64,000 nucleotides of DNA from Seonamhaeicola sp. S2-3 (GCF_001971785.1 NZ_CP019389.1:3669001-3733000), one strand, 5' to 3'. Positions 52,206 through 59,710 are shown, counted from the first letter of the stretch. Notes: generated from the letters alone by a model not told the origin. Translations and numbers: made by a program.

Positions 52206-53054
52206 CTATATTTTTATTTGGTTGTTTATATTTTCTATGCTTTTAAAAACCTCTTCATAACTTAAACTCTTATGGGTTTCCAATATTTGATTGATGAGTT
52301 TGCTTTCTTCTTTTTTACCCACTTCACTTGAAAGTAACTCCTTAATACTTTGTTTAGCTTCTGGATAGTTTTCTAATACCTGATTGATATGAATCCCCAA
52401 TAGGACAGCTCCACCCTTAACTATGGTATGGTCATCAGTATAAACTGCTTCAAAATGTTCTAGCGATTCGTCTCGATGGATTTCTAAATAGTTTTGCAGG
52501 ATAAAAGCGATATCATCGGCATCTTTATTAGTTTTGTGATTTCGGTCTTTCCATGCCACTATTTTAAGGAGCCCTATACCTGCTAAAGATGCTATTTGGA
52601 TGTCGATATCCTCATCGATATTAACCTTTAATGCGGCATCGTTTACTGCAGGAAAGCCAAGTACGGACATTGCGAATTCTTCGTCTGGGGGCCAGAAGAT
52701 TTTATCATCTTCTTTCATAATATGACCAAAAGGCACGATATCTAAATCGAACTTGCCTAAATATTGGAAGCGTTGTTTTTGGTCTGGGTCTTTGGTGAAA
52801 TTGGGTAGTTGTGTGATGCCTTCTTCAACAGTTTTGTATTGCTCCCAATCGTTGATGGTGATGGCAATATCCAAATCGTGTGTTAAACGTCCGGAACTTT
52901 CATCATGCAACTCCATAATAATATCACGCGCTGTCGCCCCAATGACAAAAAAGGAAATATCAGATGCCTTGAAATAGTCGGTTAATTCCTGAAGAATAGG
53001 CTTTAATAGCGGATGGTTGAATTTTTTACTGGATATGCTGTAACTCATTTTCAA
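52206..53054 (-). CDS. AbiEii-like nucleotidyltransferase toxin
   Basis: A 282-residue DNA polymerase beta-like nucleotidyltransferase, the toxin-type partner of AbiEi systems. Seen: FFVIGATARDIIM (residues 35-47) giving the G-A/S core and THDLDIAI (residues 58-65) with catalytic-type Asp60 and Asp62. Further Asp and Lys residues lie in LKIVAWKDR near 163-171. AbiEii-type proteins block growth during phage infection by nucleotidyl transfer to tRNA or other targets. It overlaps the AbiEi gene by 29 bp, so translation is coupled. Start could be either ATG, 53054 or 53048. Confidence 0.8.
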   Translation of the reverse strand: MKMSYSISSKKFNHPLLKPILQELTDYFKASDISFFVIGATARDIIMELHDESSGRLTHDLDIAITINDWEQYKTVEEGITQLPNFTKDPDQKQRFQYLGKFDLDIVPFGHIMKEDDKIFWPPDEEFAMSVLGFPAVNDAALKVNIDEDIDIQIASLAGIGLLKIVAWKDRNHKTNKDADDIAFILQNYLEIHRDESLEHFEAVYTDDHTIVKGGAVLLGIHINQVLENYPEAKQSIKELLSSEVGKKEESKLINQILETHKSLSYEEVFKSIENINNQIKI

Positions 53055-54030
53055 ATATTTGATTCGCTATTTCCACATTTCTACCATAGCCGCTATTCAT
53101 TAAATCGGTATAAATCAATAAGGCTGGCACCGTGCTTTGATTCCAGTTGTTGTTTTGCCAAAACTTTTGGCGCACTTCCACATTACCTGTTTTATCAGGA
53201 ACTAAACGCAATGTTTTTGCTATTTCAGGTAATTCCAGATTGCTATAGATGGTAAATTCTTGCGGTCTTAAATTATCGGTTAGGATGGCTCCTGCAGGCT
53301 CACCACCCCAAAGGATCTCACTACCTGTTTGATTTAAAATTGTGTGACGCCAATTTTGAGCCATATCAGAACCTATAAACTTCATTCGGCTTCTTATAAT
53401 TCGAGGTTTTAAAACGGTATTGAACTCCACCAACCATCGTTCCAAAAGTTCTTCCTTATTTTTAAGTACTCTTTTATCTTTGGTTTTAATCAAATAATTT
53501 AATTCTTCCAGTTCTGCCATCACATTACTTACAGAACCTAAAGATACGCCTACTTTTTCTGCGATTATTCTGTATGAATCCTGTAAGTTTTCAGGTTCGT
53601 TTAACAGATGGAAGATTATTTTAACTCCAGCCTCTTGAAAGGCTCTAGATTGATTGGTTTTATGCTTAACCCTTCTTTTTTGACCTTCTACAAAAATCAT
53701 TACATCGTCTTTACTAATAAAAGCGTTGCCAGCAGTATCTATATAATTAAAGCCCCTCTCCTTTAGCTGTTTTGCCGCCTCTTTAGATATATATTGTGCA
53801 ATTAATATAATTGGCTTATTACTTCGATTTCTAATTTCTTCAAGCTGTGACAGTACCAATCCCTGATTAGAGGTTCTCATAGCTGATTTAGCCTCTACCA
53901 CAAACTGCATGTTTTTGATATTCAAAATAGCATCATATTTAGCTCTTGAGGTTTCAATATCAATTGGTATATTGATAACGCTCTCCAAATTTGCTACAGC
54001 TTGATAAATAAAATCGTTATTGCGATACAT
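53026..54030 (-). CDS. AbiEi-type antitoxin with winged helix and nuclease-like N-terminus
   Basis: A 334-residue protein. The first ~115 residues have KYDAIL (Asp33) and FVVEAKS (Glu46, Lys48), a D...ExK arrangement like PD-(D/E)XK nucleases. A winged helix-turn-helix follows (residues about 131-190: QEAGVKIIFHLLNEPENLQD, then SYRIIAEKVGVSLGSVSNVM). The C-terminal ~140 residues match AbiEi_2-type antitoxins (WGGEPAGAILTDNLRPQEFTI). AbiEi proteins bind inverted repeats in their own promoter and oppose the AbiEii toxin. It is first in the operon and has an operator-like array just upstream of its ATG (54028-54030). The nuclease-like part could also be only a structural remnant. Confidence 0.8.
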   Translation of the reverse strand: MYRNNDFIYQAVANLESVINIPIDIETSRAKYDAILNIKNMQFVVEAKSAMRTSNQGLVLSQLEEIRNRSNKPIILIAQYISKEAAKQLKERGFNYIDTAGNAFISKDDVMIFVEGQKRRVKHKTNQSRAFQEAGVKIIFHLLNEPENLQDSYRIIAEKVGVSLGSVSNVMAELEELNYLIKTKDKRVLKNKEELLERWLVEFNTVLKPRIIRSRMKFIGSDMAQNWRHTILNQTGSEILWGGEPAGAILTDNLRPQEFTIYSNLELPEIAKTLRLVPDKTGNVEVRQKFWQNNNWNQSTVPALLIYTDLMNSGYGRNVEIANQIFENELQHIQ

Positions 54031-54035
54031 AATCT

Positions 54036-54090
54036 ATTGTTCATTTATTTTTATCGTTCAGTGACAATGAACATTCAAATATATTGAACA
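54036..54090 (-). promoter_or_regulatory. Putative AbiEi operator
   Basis: TGTTCA at 54038-54043, CGTTCA at 54055-54060, TGAACA at 54068-54073 and TGAACA at 54085-54090: two half-sites in each orientation, centred about 35 bp upstream of the AbiEi start. This is the layout expected for the autoregulatory sites of AbiEi antitoxins. Confidence 0.55.
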
Positions 54091-54207
54091 TTAAATTAAA
54101 AAACAAGGAAAACATAAAGGAAAGCAAACATGGTTATATTTCAATACGGAAAAGCGTAAACTAAAGGTCACAAATAATTGAACAAGCTTTTAATTAAATC
54201 TTAGGCA

Positions 54208-54385
54208 TCATGTTAATTTCCTGATTGAAATCAAAAAATTACAATCAACGAATTGCTTCAATAATTTTTCTGAGACCCTAGATGTTTGGGTAATGTGCAT
54301 ATATTTTTTTGCAATCATGCCCCCTTCAAATCCTTTTGGACACAAAATCTAACATTCCATTTATAATTTTAAGTTGACTTTGTAA
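54208..54385 (-). pseudogene. Remnant of a Fic-family protein C-terminus
   Basis: On the minus strand LQSQLKIINGMLDFVSK, then after a frame change GFEGGMIAKKYMHITQTSRV followed by SEKLLKQFVDCNFL. This resembles, from memory, the C-terminal winged helix of Fic proteins (ENxRQLKVINRMLD...GFEGGM...KKYxxITKTSxxTAxRDL). There are stops on both sides, so only about 60 codons remain. Rest of 54091-54634 shows no coding sequence that I can recognise. Confidence 0.45.
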
Positions 54386-54634
54386 TTAAACTTGGTCCAT
54401 ACGCCAATTAACAAAATTAATTGAAGAAAGGATAATCACCCCATACTAAAACATTTAGGAATGAATTTTATATTATTTTTTTAATCATCCGATTCCATTA
54501 ATTATTACAAATACATTTTTACTATTATCACCTAGTATACCAAAAACCAACTTGTGAAGTAATGGGGCGACAAAAAATCGCAAATTTTGAACAAAAGTAA
54601 GCACGTGATTTTATATATTTACTTTTCAAAAAAC

Positions 54635-54741
54635 ACTAACAAAAGTGAACACAAAACTGAACACGTTTTGGAACACGATTTTCAATACAGACCTCTATAA
54701 ATTACAGAAAACAAGGCGAATAACTACCCTTTTTGTAATTC
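54635..54741. repeat. Island right-end repeat R2 (107 bp, three 12-bp iterons)
   Basis: Second copy of R1. The iterons are perfect in their first six bases: GAACACAAAACT (54647-54658), GAACACGTTTTG (54659-54670), GAACACGATTTT (54671-54682). It joins directly to the tRNA-derived repeat, overlapping by 4 bp, so it marks the element's right end. Confidence 0.85.
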
Positions 54742-54859
54742 ATAACCCGGAGGTCTCGAGTTCAAATCTCGATCTCGCTACAACAGGAAAATCATCCAAA
54801 ATCAACGGTTTAGTTCACTCTAAACCGTTTTTTTATGGAAAATATTTTAGATTTAATTA
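54738..54859 (+). repeat. Right attachment repeat, attR (tRNA 3' half)
   Basis: Copy of 49653-49774: anticodon-loop to T-arm of tRNA-Met, terminator hairpin (54805-54834) and the first codons of an ATG frame. It is not a functional tRNA because the 5' half is absent. Confidence 0.9.
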
Positions 54860-54865
54860 CGGATC

Positions 54866-54964
54866 ATGACCAAAAGTTGTGTTTTATGCAAAAATTGTAG
54901 TTATTCTAAAGAGAAAGAATTGAATCAAGTCCAAAAGTTGTGTGTAGATTGTATAAATAGTTAA
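54866..54964 (+). CDS. 32-residue Cys-rich peptide candidate
   Basis: MTKSCVLCKNCSYSKEKELN then QVQKLCVDCINS. The CxxCxxC plus CxxC layout could bind zinc. It is short, lies within the inverted-repeat element and shares bases with its ends, so it may be chance. Confidence 0.2.
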   Translation: MTKSCVLCKNCSYSKEKELNQVQKLCVDCINS

Positions 54965-55115
54965 ATGATTCTCTTAAAAAAGACAACGTATTGAAACTTG
55001 CACTAGACACACTAAAAGTTTGTATTGCCTAATAATATTATTGTATTTAATAATCTGTATAGCTATTTTAGGACGGGTCACACTCACTACTCACCACTCA
55101 CTATTCACTTCTCAC

Positions 55116-55188
55116 TCCTATAGATGTCCTATAGATATCCTATAGATGTCCTATGGATGTCCTATGGATGTCCTATGGATGTCCTATG
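55116..55188 (+). repeat. 11-bp tandem repeat (TCCTATRGATG, 6 full copies plus a partial)
   Basis: Units at 55116, 55127, 55138, 55149, 55160 and 55171, then TCCTATG at 55182. Units 1-3 carry A at position 7, units 4-6 carry G; unit 2 ends in A. It is preceded by a CACT/TCAC-rich low-complexity tract at 55078-55115. Non-coding, likely variable in copy number. Confidence 0.9.
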
Positions 55189-55463
55189 CTTTACCTATGA
55201 GTAAAATTATTGAATTTTCCCAGCTCATAACCAATTGTTGTGTTTAGGAAAAAATTGGTCATAATCCATACAAATGAAGAATTTCGTTAGTTTTAGTGTG
55301 TTTCACTAAATCGAAATTGTTAATTAAAAATTCAGGTAAAAACAGTTTTAATAGGTTAAGGTAAGTTCTAATACAATAATTTTAAAACTTCAAAACTAAA
55401 ACGATCTTTATTCACACACAACTTTTGGGGTTAATCCAAAATAACTAAAAAAATGCAAAAATA

Positions 55464-55490
55464 AAGGCTGCCTTTTCAGACAGCCTTTTT
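55464..55490. terminator. Hairpin terminator beside tRNA-Gly
   Basis: AAAGGCTG and CAGCCTTT form an 8-bp stem with a 10-base loop. A- and T-rich flanks on both sides make it usable for tRNA-Gly on the minus strand. Confidence 0.75.
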
Positions 55491-55492
55491 AG

Positions 55493-55565
55493 AGCGGGAG
55501 ACCAGGTTCGAACTGGCGACATTCAGCTTGGAAGGCTGACGCTCTACCAACTGAGCTACTCCCGC
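55493..55565 (-). tRNA. tRNA-Gly (UCC)
   Basis: A 73-nt cloverleaf on the minus strand: acceptor GCGGGAG/CTCCCGC, D arm AGCTC/GAGC, anticodon loop CTTCCAA with TCC, T arm CCAGG-TTCGAAC-CTGG, discriminator T; CCA not encoded. Confidence 0.95.
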
Positions 55566-55614
55566 CTTTGTGGGTACAAATATAAATAAACTGTTTTATT
55601 ATATGCAAAAAAAC

Positions 55615-56040
55615 CTACAACTTTTTTAAAAAATGAAAGCCTAAAATTTTAAAGCCTTCATTAAAATAGAATTTGTGAGAGGCACTATTTGATACATAGG
55701 TATTTAGCTCCATAACTTCGTAACCTTTATCGTTTACATAATTGTAAATCCAGTCAAAAAATTGCTTCCCCAAACCATTTCCTCTATAACTTTTTTTAAT
55801 ATAAAGATGATCTGGCTCTACACTTCTTCCTGAATAATGTCTTGTACAAAACCACAAACCACAAACTCCAACCAATTTTTCATTATCATAAACAACGGCG
55901 CATTCATAGTTATTAGAAATCATTTCTGAAAAACGCTGTTTTAAAATGGTTTTTGAAATTTTGCCTTCATTAAGTTTATAAACCAATGGTACAACAGTGT
56001 GTATTTTTTCTTTATCTAGAATTTTAAAGATGTATGACAT
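55615..56040 (-). CDS. GNAT family N-acetyltransferase
   Basis: A 141-residue acyltransferase. Acetyl-CoA-binding motif A is visible as HLYIKKSYRGNGLGKQFFDWI (R/QxxGxG/A type), plus VMELNTYVSNSASHKFYFNEGFKILGF at the C-terminus. I chose ATG 56040 (MSYIFKIL); a start 24 bp upstream is possible. Substrate unknown. Confidence 0.88.
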   Translation of the reverse strand: MSYIFKILDKEKIHTVVPLVYKLNEGKISKTILKQRFSEMISNNYECAVVYDNEKLVGVCGLWFCTRHYSGRSVEPDHLYIKKSYRGNGLGKQFFDWIYNYVNDKGYEVMELNTYVSNSASHKFYFNEGFKILGFHFLKKL

Positions 56041-56179
56041 AAACTTATTTTTAAAAAACACCAAAGCAAATGTAAGTGACTTTTATTAAAACTAGTGTCT
56101 TAATATTACAAACAAACATGATTTATAACTTACACTAATATATTTTGTAAATTTAGTACCCTAATAGATATTATTAAAT

Positions 56180-56947
56180 ATGAGAGGAAGAAATCTTAAA
56201 ATTAGATTATTAATAGGTGCTGCTATTGCTATATTTTTTGTATTAAAAAGATGTAGTCAACGAGAAGTTAACCCATATACAGGACGTACCCAAACTATTT
56301 CTATGAACGCCAATGAAGAAATTGCTATTGGCTTACAAAGTGCTCCTCAAATGGCAGAACAACATGGTGGTTTATATCCTAACAACGAATATCAAGCATT
56401 TGTTGATAATGTTGGTAACAAATTAGTTAATAATAGTATTGCTAAAGAAACGCCTTATAAATACGAATTTCATTTACTTGCAGATGCAAACACAATTAAC
56501 GCTTTTGCGCTTCCTGGAGGACAAATTTTTATTACCTATGCTTTATTTTCTAAACTAGAAAATGAAGACCAATTAGCAGGTGTTTTAGGGCATGAAATAG
56601 GTCATGTTTTAGGGAGACATAGTGCAGAACGTATAGCAGAAAGCGAATACTGGCAAGGTTTAGCAACTGCTGGCTCTGTTGGTGCAGACATGGGAGGTTT
56701 AGTTAGCGGTATTGGTCAGCAAACATTACTTACTAATGGTAGAGATGATGAATTAGAAAGTGATGATTTAGGAGTACTCCTTATGTTAAAATCTGGGTAT
56801 AACCCAGAGGAAATGATTGGAGTTATGGAAATTTTAAAAGCCGCCGCAGGTCCTAACAGAGTTCCTGAATTCCAAAGTACACACCCAGACCCTGACAATA
56901 GAATTGAAAAAATAAAAGAAGCTATAAATAAATATAAAAACCAATAA
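56180..56947 (+). CDS. M48 family zinc metalloprotease
   Basis: A 255-residue membrane-anchored or exported protease: N-terminal hydrophobic helix IRLLIGAAIAIFFVL with Cys at residue 25 nearby, the zinc motif GHEIGHVLGRHSAE (HExxH near residues 139-143) and the third ligand region DDELESDDLGVLLML. Family members (BepA/LoiP-like) degrade misfolded envelope proteins. It is followed by a strong terminator. Confidence 0.9.
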   Translation: MRGRNLKIRLLIGAAIAIFFVLKRCSQREVNPYTGRTQTISMNANEEIAIGLQSAPQMAEQHGGLYPNNEYQAFVDNVGNKLVNNSIAKETPYKYEFHLLADANTINAFALPGGQIFITYALFSKLENEDQLAGVLGHEIGHVLGRHSAERIAESEYWQGLATAGSVGADMGGLVSGIGQQTLLTNGRDDELESDDLGVLLMLKSGYNPEEMIGVMEILKAAAGPNRVPEFQSTHPDPDNRIEKIKEAINKYKNQ

Positions 56948-56977
56948 AAAAAGCCTCGGTTCCCGGGGCTTTTTTTA
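56946..56977 (+). terminator. Terminator of the M48 gene
   Basis: AAAAAAGCC and GGCTTTTTTT form a stem with CGG/CCG inside, followed by the T-run; it starts at the stop codon. Confidence 0.85.
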
Positions 56978-57017
56978 GACTAACTAACTCAAAATAATTA
57001 CATAAAAATTATTATAA

Positions 57018-57422
57018 TTACTTTCTCTTTTTCTTCTTTAAACTTTCTTTAATAATAGCTGCGGCTTCATTAGCACCATGTAATTCGGCATATTTAAGCG
57101 CTGTATAATTTCTATTAGAACATCTCAATTTTAAATTAGCTCCCTTTTCAATTAAAAGCTTTAAAATTTCAGTTCTGTTAAATTTTGCTGCATACATTGC
57201 AGGAGTCATTCCGTTAGAGCGTTGATTTACATCTGCGCCTCTTTCAATGAGTTTCTTTACTGTATCAAAATCGCCTTTAGCAATAGATACACAAAAAGAA
57301 TTTACTTTAAAAAAATACTCAAAAGAACTATTGTTATCAATAGTTGAAGTAGCAGAATTTGCGTTAACCGAAACAACGGCAACACACAAAGCAAGTGCGG
57401 TGGTAATGATTGTTTTTTTCAT
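57018..57422 (-). CDS. Exported ankyrin-repeat protein
   Basis: A 134-residue protein with a signal peptide (MKKTIITTALALCVAVVSVNA, cleavage near residue 22). Three ankyrin-like units follow: GDFDTVKKLIERGADVNQRSNG, MTPAMYAAKFNRTEILKLLIEKGANL and NYTALKYAELHGANEAAAIIKE. A basic tail KKKKRK ends it. Probably a periplasmic scaffold; partner unknown. Divergent from gpmI. Confidence 0.85.
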   Translation of the reverse strand: MKKTIITTALALCVAVVSVNANSATSTIDNNSSFEYFFKVNSFCVSIAKGDFDTVKKLIERGADVNQRSNGMTPAMYAAKFNRTEILKLLIEKGANLKLRCSNRNYTALKYAELHGANEAAAIIKESLKKKKRK

Positions 57423-57551
57423 GATGAAAGGTTTTAATTTGATTAATATAATTCGTTTCTTGATACACTAAAGAGACGATTATTTTTTGAAATTGTTACA
57501 CGCTTTCTTTTTTATAACACTTTTTTAACGTTCATTTTACAAACTATTAAC

Positions 57552-57563
57552 GAAAACGTTTTC
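57552..57563. promoter_or_regulatory. 12-bp palindrome GAAAACGTTTTC, LacI-type operator candidate
   Basis: A perfect palindrome with a central CG, as in operators bound by LacI/CcpA-type regulators, about 110 bp before the gpmI ATG and 130 bp before the ankyrin gene. It could control either gene. Confidence 0.35.
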
Positions 57564-57641
57564 TTTAAAAACTTTATGAAAAAGCTAGAAAAATTAAGGT
57601 TTTTCAGCGTTTTTTATACACGCTATTAAAGCAAACTTCTG

Positions 57642-57649
57642 TATCTTTG
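57642..57649 (+). promoter_or_regulatory. -7 box of the gpmI promoter
   Basis: TATCTTTG, 23 bp before the gpmI ATG. The -33 box is weak. Confidence 0.5.
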
Positions 57650-57672
57650 TGTAGTCTTAAAATTTATTAAAA

Positions 57673-59190
57673 ATGAACAAAAAAGTTATCTTAATGATAC
57701 TAGATGGCTGGGGAAATTCTCCCGATCCAAAAGTATCTGCAATAGACCATGCTAATACACCTTTTATAGATGCTCTTTACACCAAATACCCATACGCTAC
57801 TTTAAGAACAGACGGACTTCATGTTGGGCTTCCCGAAGGGCAAATGGGAAATAGCGAAGTTGGACACATGAATCTTGGAGCCGGCAGAATTGTATATCAA
57901 GATTTGGTTAAAGTTAATTTAGCTGTTGAAAACAAAACACTTAACAACGAAAAAGTATTAGTTGATGCTTTTAATTACGCTAAAGAAAACAATAAAAATG
58001 TTCATTTTTTAGGTTTATTAAGTGATGGTGGTGTTCATTCCCATATTAATCATTTATTAGGGTTAATTGATGCTGCTAACGATTTTGGTATTGAAAACTC
58101 TTATGTTCATGGCTTTACAGACGGTAGAGATGTAGACCCTAAATCTGGTGCAGGATTTGTAAAACAACTACAAAATCATATTGAAAATACAAACACCCAA
58201 ATAGCTAGTGTTTCAGGACGTTATTATGCCATGGATAGAGATAAACGTTGGGAACGCATTAAACTAGTTTATGACGCGCTAGTAAATGGCAATGGCGTAA
58301 CTTCAACAGATATTATTGGCAGTATTGAAGAAAACTACGCCAATGATGTAACCGATGAGTTTATTAAACCCATAGTAGCCGTTAACAATGATAACAAACC
58401 TGTTGCTACTATTAAAGAAGATGACGTGATTATCTTTTTTAATTTTAGAACAGACCGCGGACGTGAATTAACTGAAGCTTTATCGCAAACTGATTTTCCT
58501 GAGCATAATATGAAAAAACTTAAATTATATTATGTTACACTCACAAATTATAATGACACTTATAAGAACATTAACGTAATTTTCAATAAAGAGAATTTAA
58601 CAGAAACTTTAGGTGAAGTTTTAGAAAAAAATAACAAGAAACAAATAAGAATTGCTGAAACCGAAAAATACCCACACGTAACATTCTTCTTTTCTGGCGG
58701 ACGTGAAGAACCTTTTAAAGGCGAAAAACGTATTTTAAGAAACTCTCCAAAAGTTGCTACTTACGATTTAAAACCAGAAATGAGTGCCTATGAATTACGT
58801 GATGCTTTAATTCCAGAATTAGAAAAAGGTGATGTAGATTTTGTTTGCTTAAACTTTGCTAATGGTGATATGGTTGGGCATACTGGTGTTATGGAAGCTG
58901 CAATAAAAGCCTGCGAAGCTGTTGATGAATGTGTTAAAGATGTGGTTACAACTGCTTTAGAAAATGATTACACAACACTTTTAATAGCAGATCATGGTAA
59001 CTGTGAAACCATGATTAACCCTGATGGTACACCAAATACCGCTCATACAACCAACCCTGTTCCTGTTATTTTAATTGATAAAGAATTAACAGAAATTAAA
59101 GATGGTATTTTAGGTGATATGGCACCTACCATTTTAAAACTTATGGGAGTTAAACAGCCAGAAGCTATGACACAACACGCTTTAATATAG
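57673..59190 (+). CDS. gpmI: 2,3-bisphosphoglycerate-independent phosphoglycerate mutase
   Basis: Interconverts 3- and 2-phosphoglycerate in glycolysis with two Mn ions, without a 2,3-BPG cofactor. 505 residues is normal. Seen: MILDGWGNSP at residues 7-16 (metal ligand Asp), nucleophile Ser in GQMGNSEVGHMNLGAGR (near residue 63), the substrate site GFTDGRDVDP and C-terminal ligands in NFANGDMVGHTG and LIADHGNCE. Monocistronic and followed by a terminator. Confidence 0.96.
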   Translation: MNKKVILMILDGWGNSPDPKVSAIDHANTPFIDALYTKYPYATLRTDGLHVGLPEGQMGNSEVGHMNLGAGRIVYQDLVKVNLAVENKTLNNEKVLVDAFNYAKENNKNVHFLGLLSDGGVHSHINHLLGLIDAANDFGIENSYVHGFTDGRDVDPKSGAGFVKQLQNHIENTNTQIASVSGRYYAMDRDKRWERIKLVYDALVNGNGVTSTDIIGSIEENYANDVTDEFIKPIVAVNNDNKPVATIKEDDVIIFFNFRTDRGRELTEALSQTDFPEHNMKKLKLYYVTLTNYNDTYKNINVIFNKENLTETLGEVLEKNNKKQIRIAETEKYPHVTFFFSGGREEPFKGEKRILRNSPKVATYDLKPEMSAYELRDALIPELEKGDVDFVCLNFANGDMVGHTGVMEAAIKACEAVDECVKDVVTTALENDYTTLLIADHGNCETMINPDGTPNTAHTTNPVPVILIDKELTEIKDGILGDMAPTILKLMGVKQPEAMTQHALI

Positions 59191-59214
59191 TTACAAACTC
59201 CTCATTATATAATT

Positions 59215-59246
59215 AAAAACCTCGCATATTTGCGGGGTTTTGTTTT
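59215..59246 (+). terminator. Terminator of gpmI
   Basis: CCTCGCA (59220-59226), loop TATT, TGCGGGG (59231-59237), flanked by A5 and T-rich sequence. Confidence 0.85.
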
Positions 59247-59308
59247 TACCTTAATATCAAAAAATCTCTCATAAAAAATATTGTATTTTTGCGTAAACTC
59301 AAGTCTAA

Positions 59309-59710
59309 ATGAATTTCAGCAAACACTTAATTATTGCAGTAGATTTTGATGGTACCATTGTAGAAGATGCTTACCCTGGTATTGGTAAACCTAAGTTATT
59401 TGCTTTTGAAACCTTAAAAAAACTACAAGATAAAGGCCACAGACTTATTTTATGGACCTACAGACATGGCTCTAAACTTGATGAGGCTGTAAACTTTTGC
59501 AAAGAACATGGCATTCATTTTTATGCCGTAAATAAAAGCTTTCCTGAAGAAAACTTTAATAACGATGTAAGCCGAAAAATTCATGCAGACATTTTTATTG
59601 ATGACAGAAACTTTGGTGGATTTCCTGGTTGGGGAGAAATTTACCAACAACTAACAAACACTACGCCTAAACTTCAAAAGAAAAAAGGATTTTTAGGATT
59701 GTTTAAATAA
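59309..59710 (+). CDS. BT0820-type HAD phosphatase
   Basis: A 133-residue C0-type HAD hydrolase. Motif I IIAVDFDGTIVED has Asp12 and Asp14; motif II is LILWTYRHG; the acidic motif near the end is FIDDRNFGGFPGWGEIYQ. This arrangement is typical of small BT0820-like phosphatases of Bacteroidota. Substrate unknown. A TATTTTTG box lies at 59284-59291, 25 bp before the start. Confidence 0.85.
   Translation: MNFSKHLIIAVDFDGTIVEDAYPGIGKPKLFAFETLKKLQDKGHRLILWTYRHGSKLDEAVNFCKEHGIHFYAVNKSFPEENFNNDVSRKIHADIFIDDRNFGGFPGWGEIYQQLTNTTPKLQKKKGFLGLFK

Larger units (their letters stand above)
49653..54859. mobile_element. Small genomic island at tRNA-Met, integrase missing
   Basis: The stretch between two 122-bp direct repeats that start within the tRNA anticodon loop, the usual crossover site of tyrosine-recombinase elements. 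It contains a 101-residue hypothetical protein, a lipoprotein, two short exported peptides, a membrane protein, an AbiEi/AbiEii pair, a methylase N-terminal stub and a Fic remnant. The content is unlike the surrounding housekeeping genes. No integrase, excisionase or replication gene is visible, so the island should be immobile alone. An inner 107-bp repeat (51864 and 54635) suggests two elements arrived in tandem and later decayed. Confidence 0.75.
54861..55437. repeat. Candidate 577-bp inverted-repeat element
   Basis: Ends share GGATCATGACCAAAAGTTGTGT (54861-54882) and its inverse at 55416-55437, with four mismatches in 22. The half-motif CCAAAAGTTGTGT also recurs inside near 54931, and a related inverted TTGGTCATAATCC lies at 55255-55267. 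No transposase frame. It starts one base after the attR repeat ends. It may be a non-autonomous transposon (MITE) or a cluster of binding sites. Between the ends lie a 32-codon frame, a CACT-rich tract and the 11-bp minisatellite; 54860-55492 has no larger gene. Confidence 0.4.

Noticed and set aside
54738-54780. Second tRNA-Met gene
   Set aside because: Only the 3' half from the anticodon loop is present; the acceptor 5' strand, D arm and anticodon stem 5' strand are missing.
54645-54869. 74-codon frame crossing R2 and the tRNA fragment
   Set aside because: Most of it is a translation of tRNA-Met 3' half and its terminator; the R1 copy has a stop in the same frame. Not a protein, though an old integrase 3' end cannot be ruled out.
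55116-55188. CRISPR array
   Set aside because: Units are 11 bp and strictly tandem with no spacers, and there are no cas genes.
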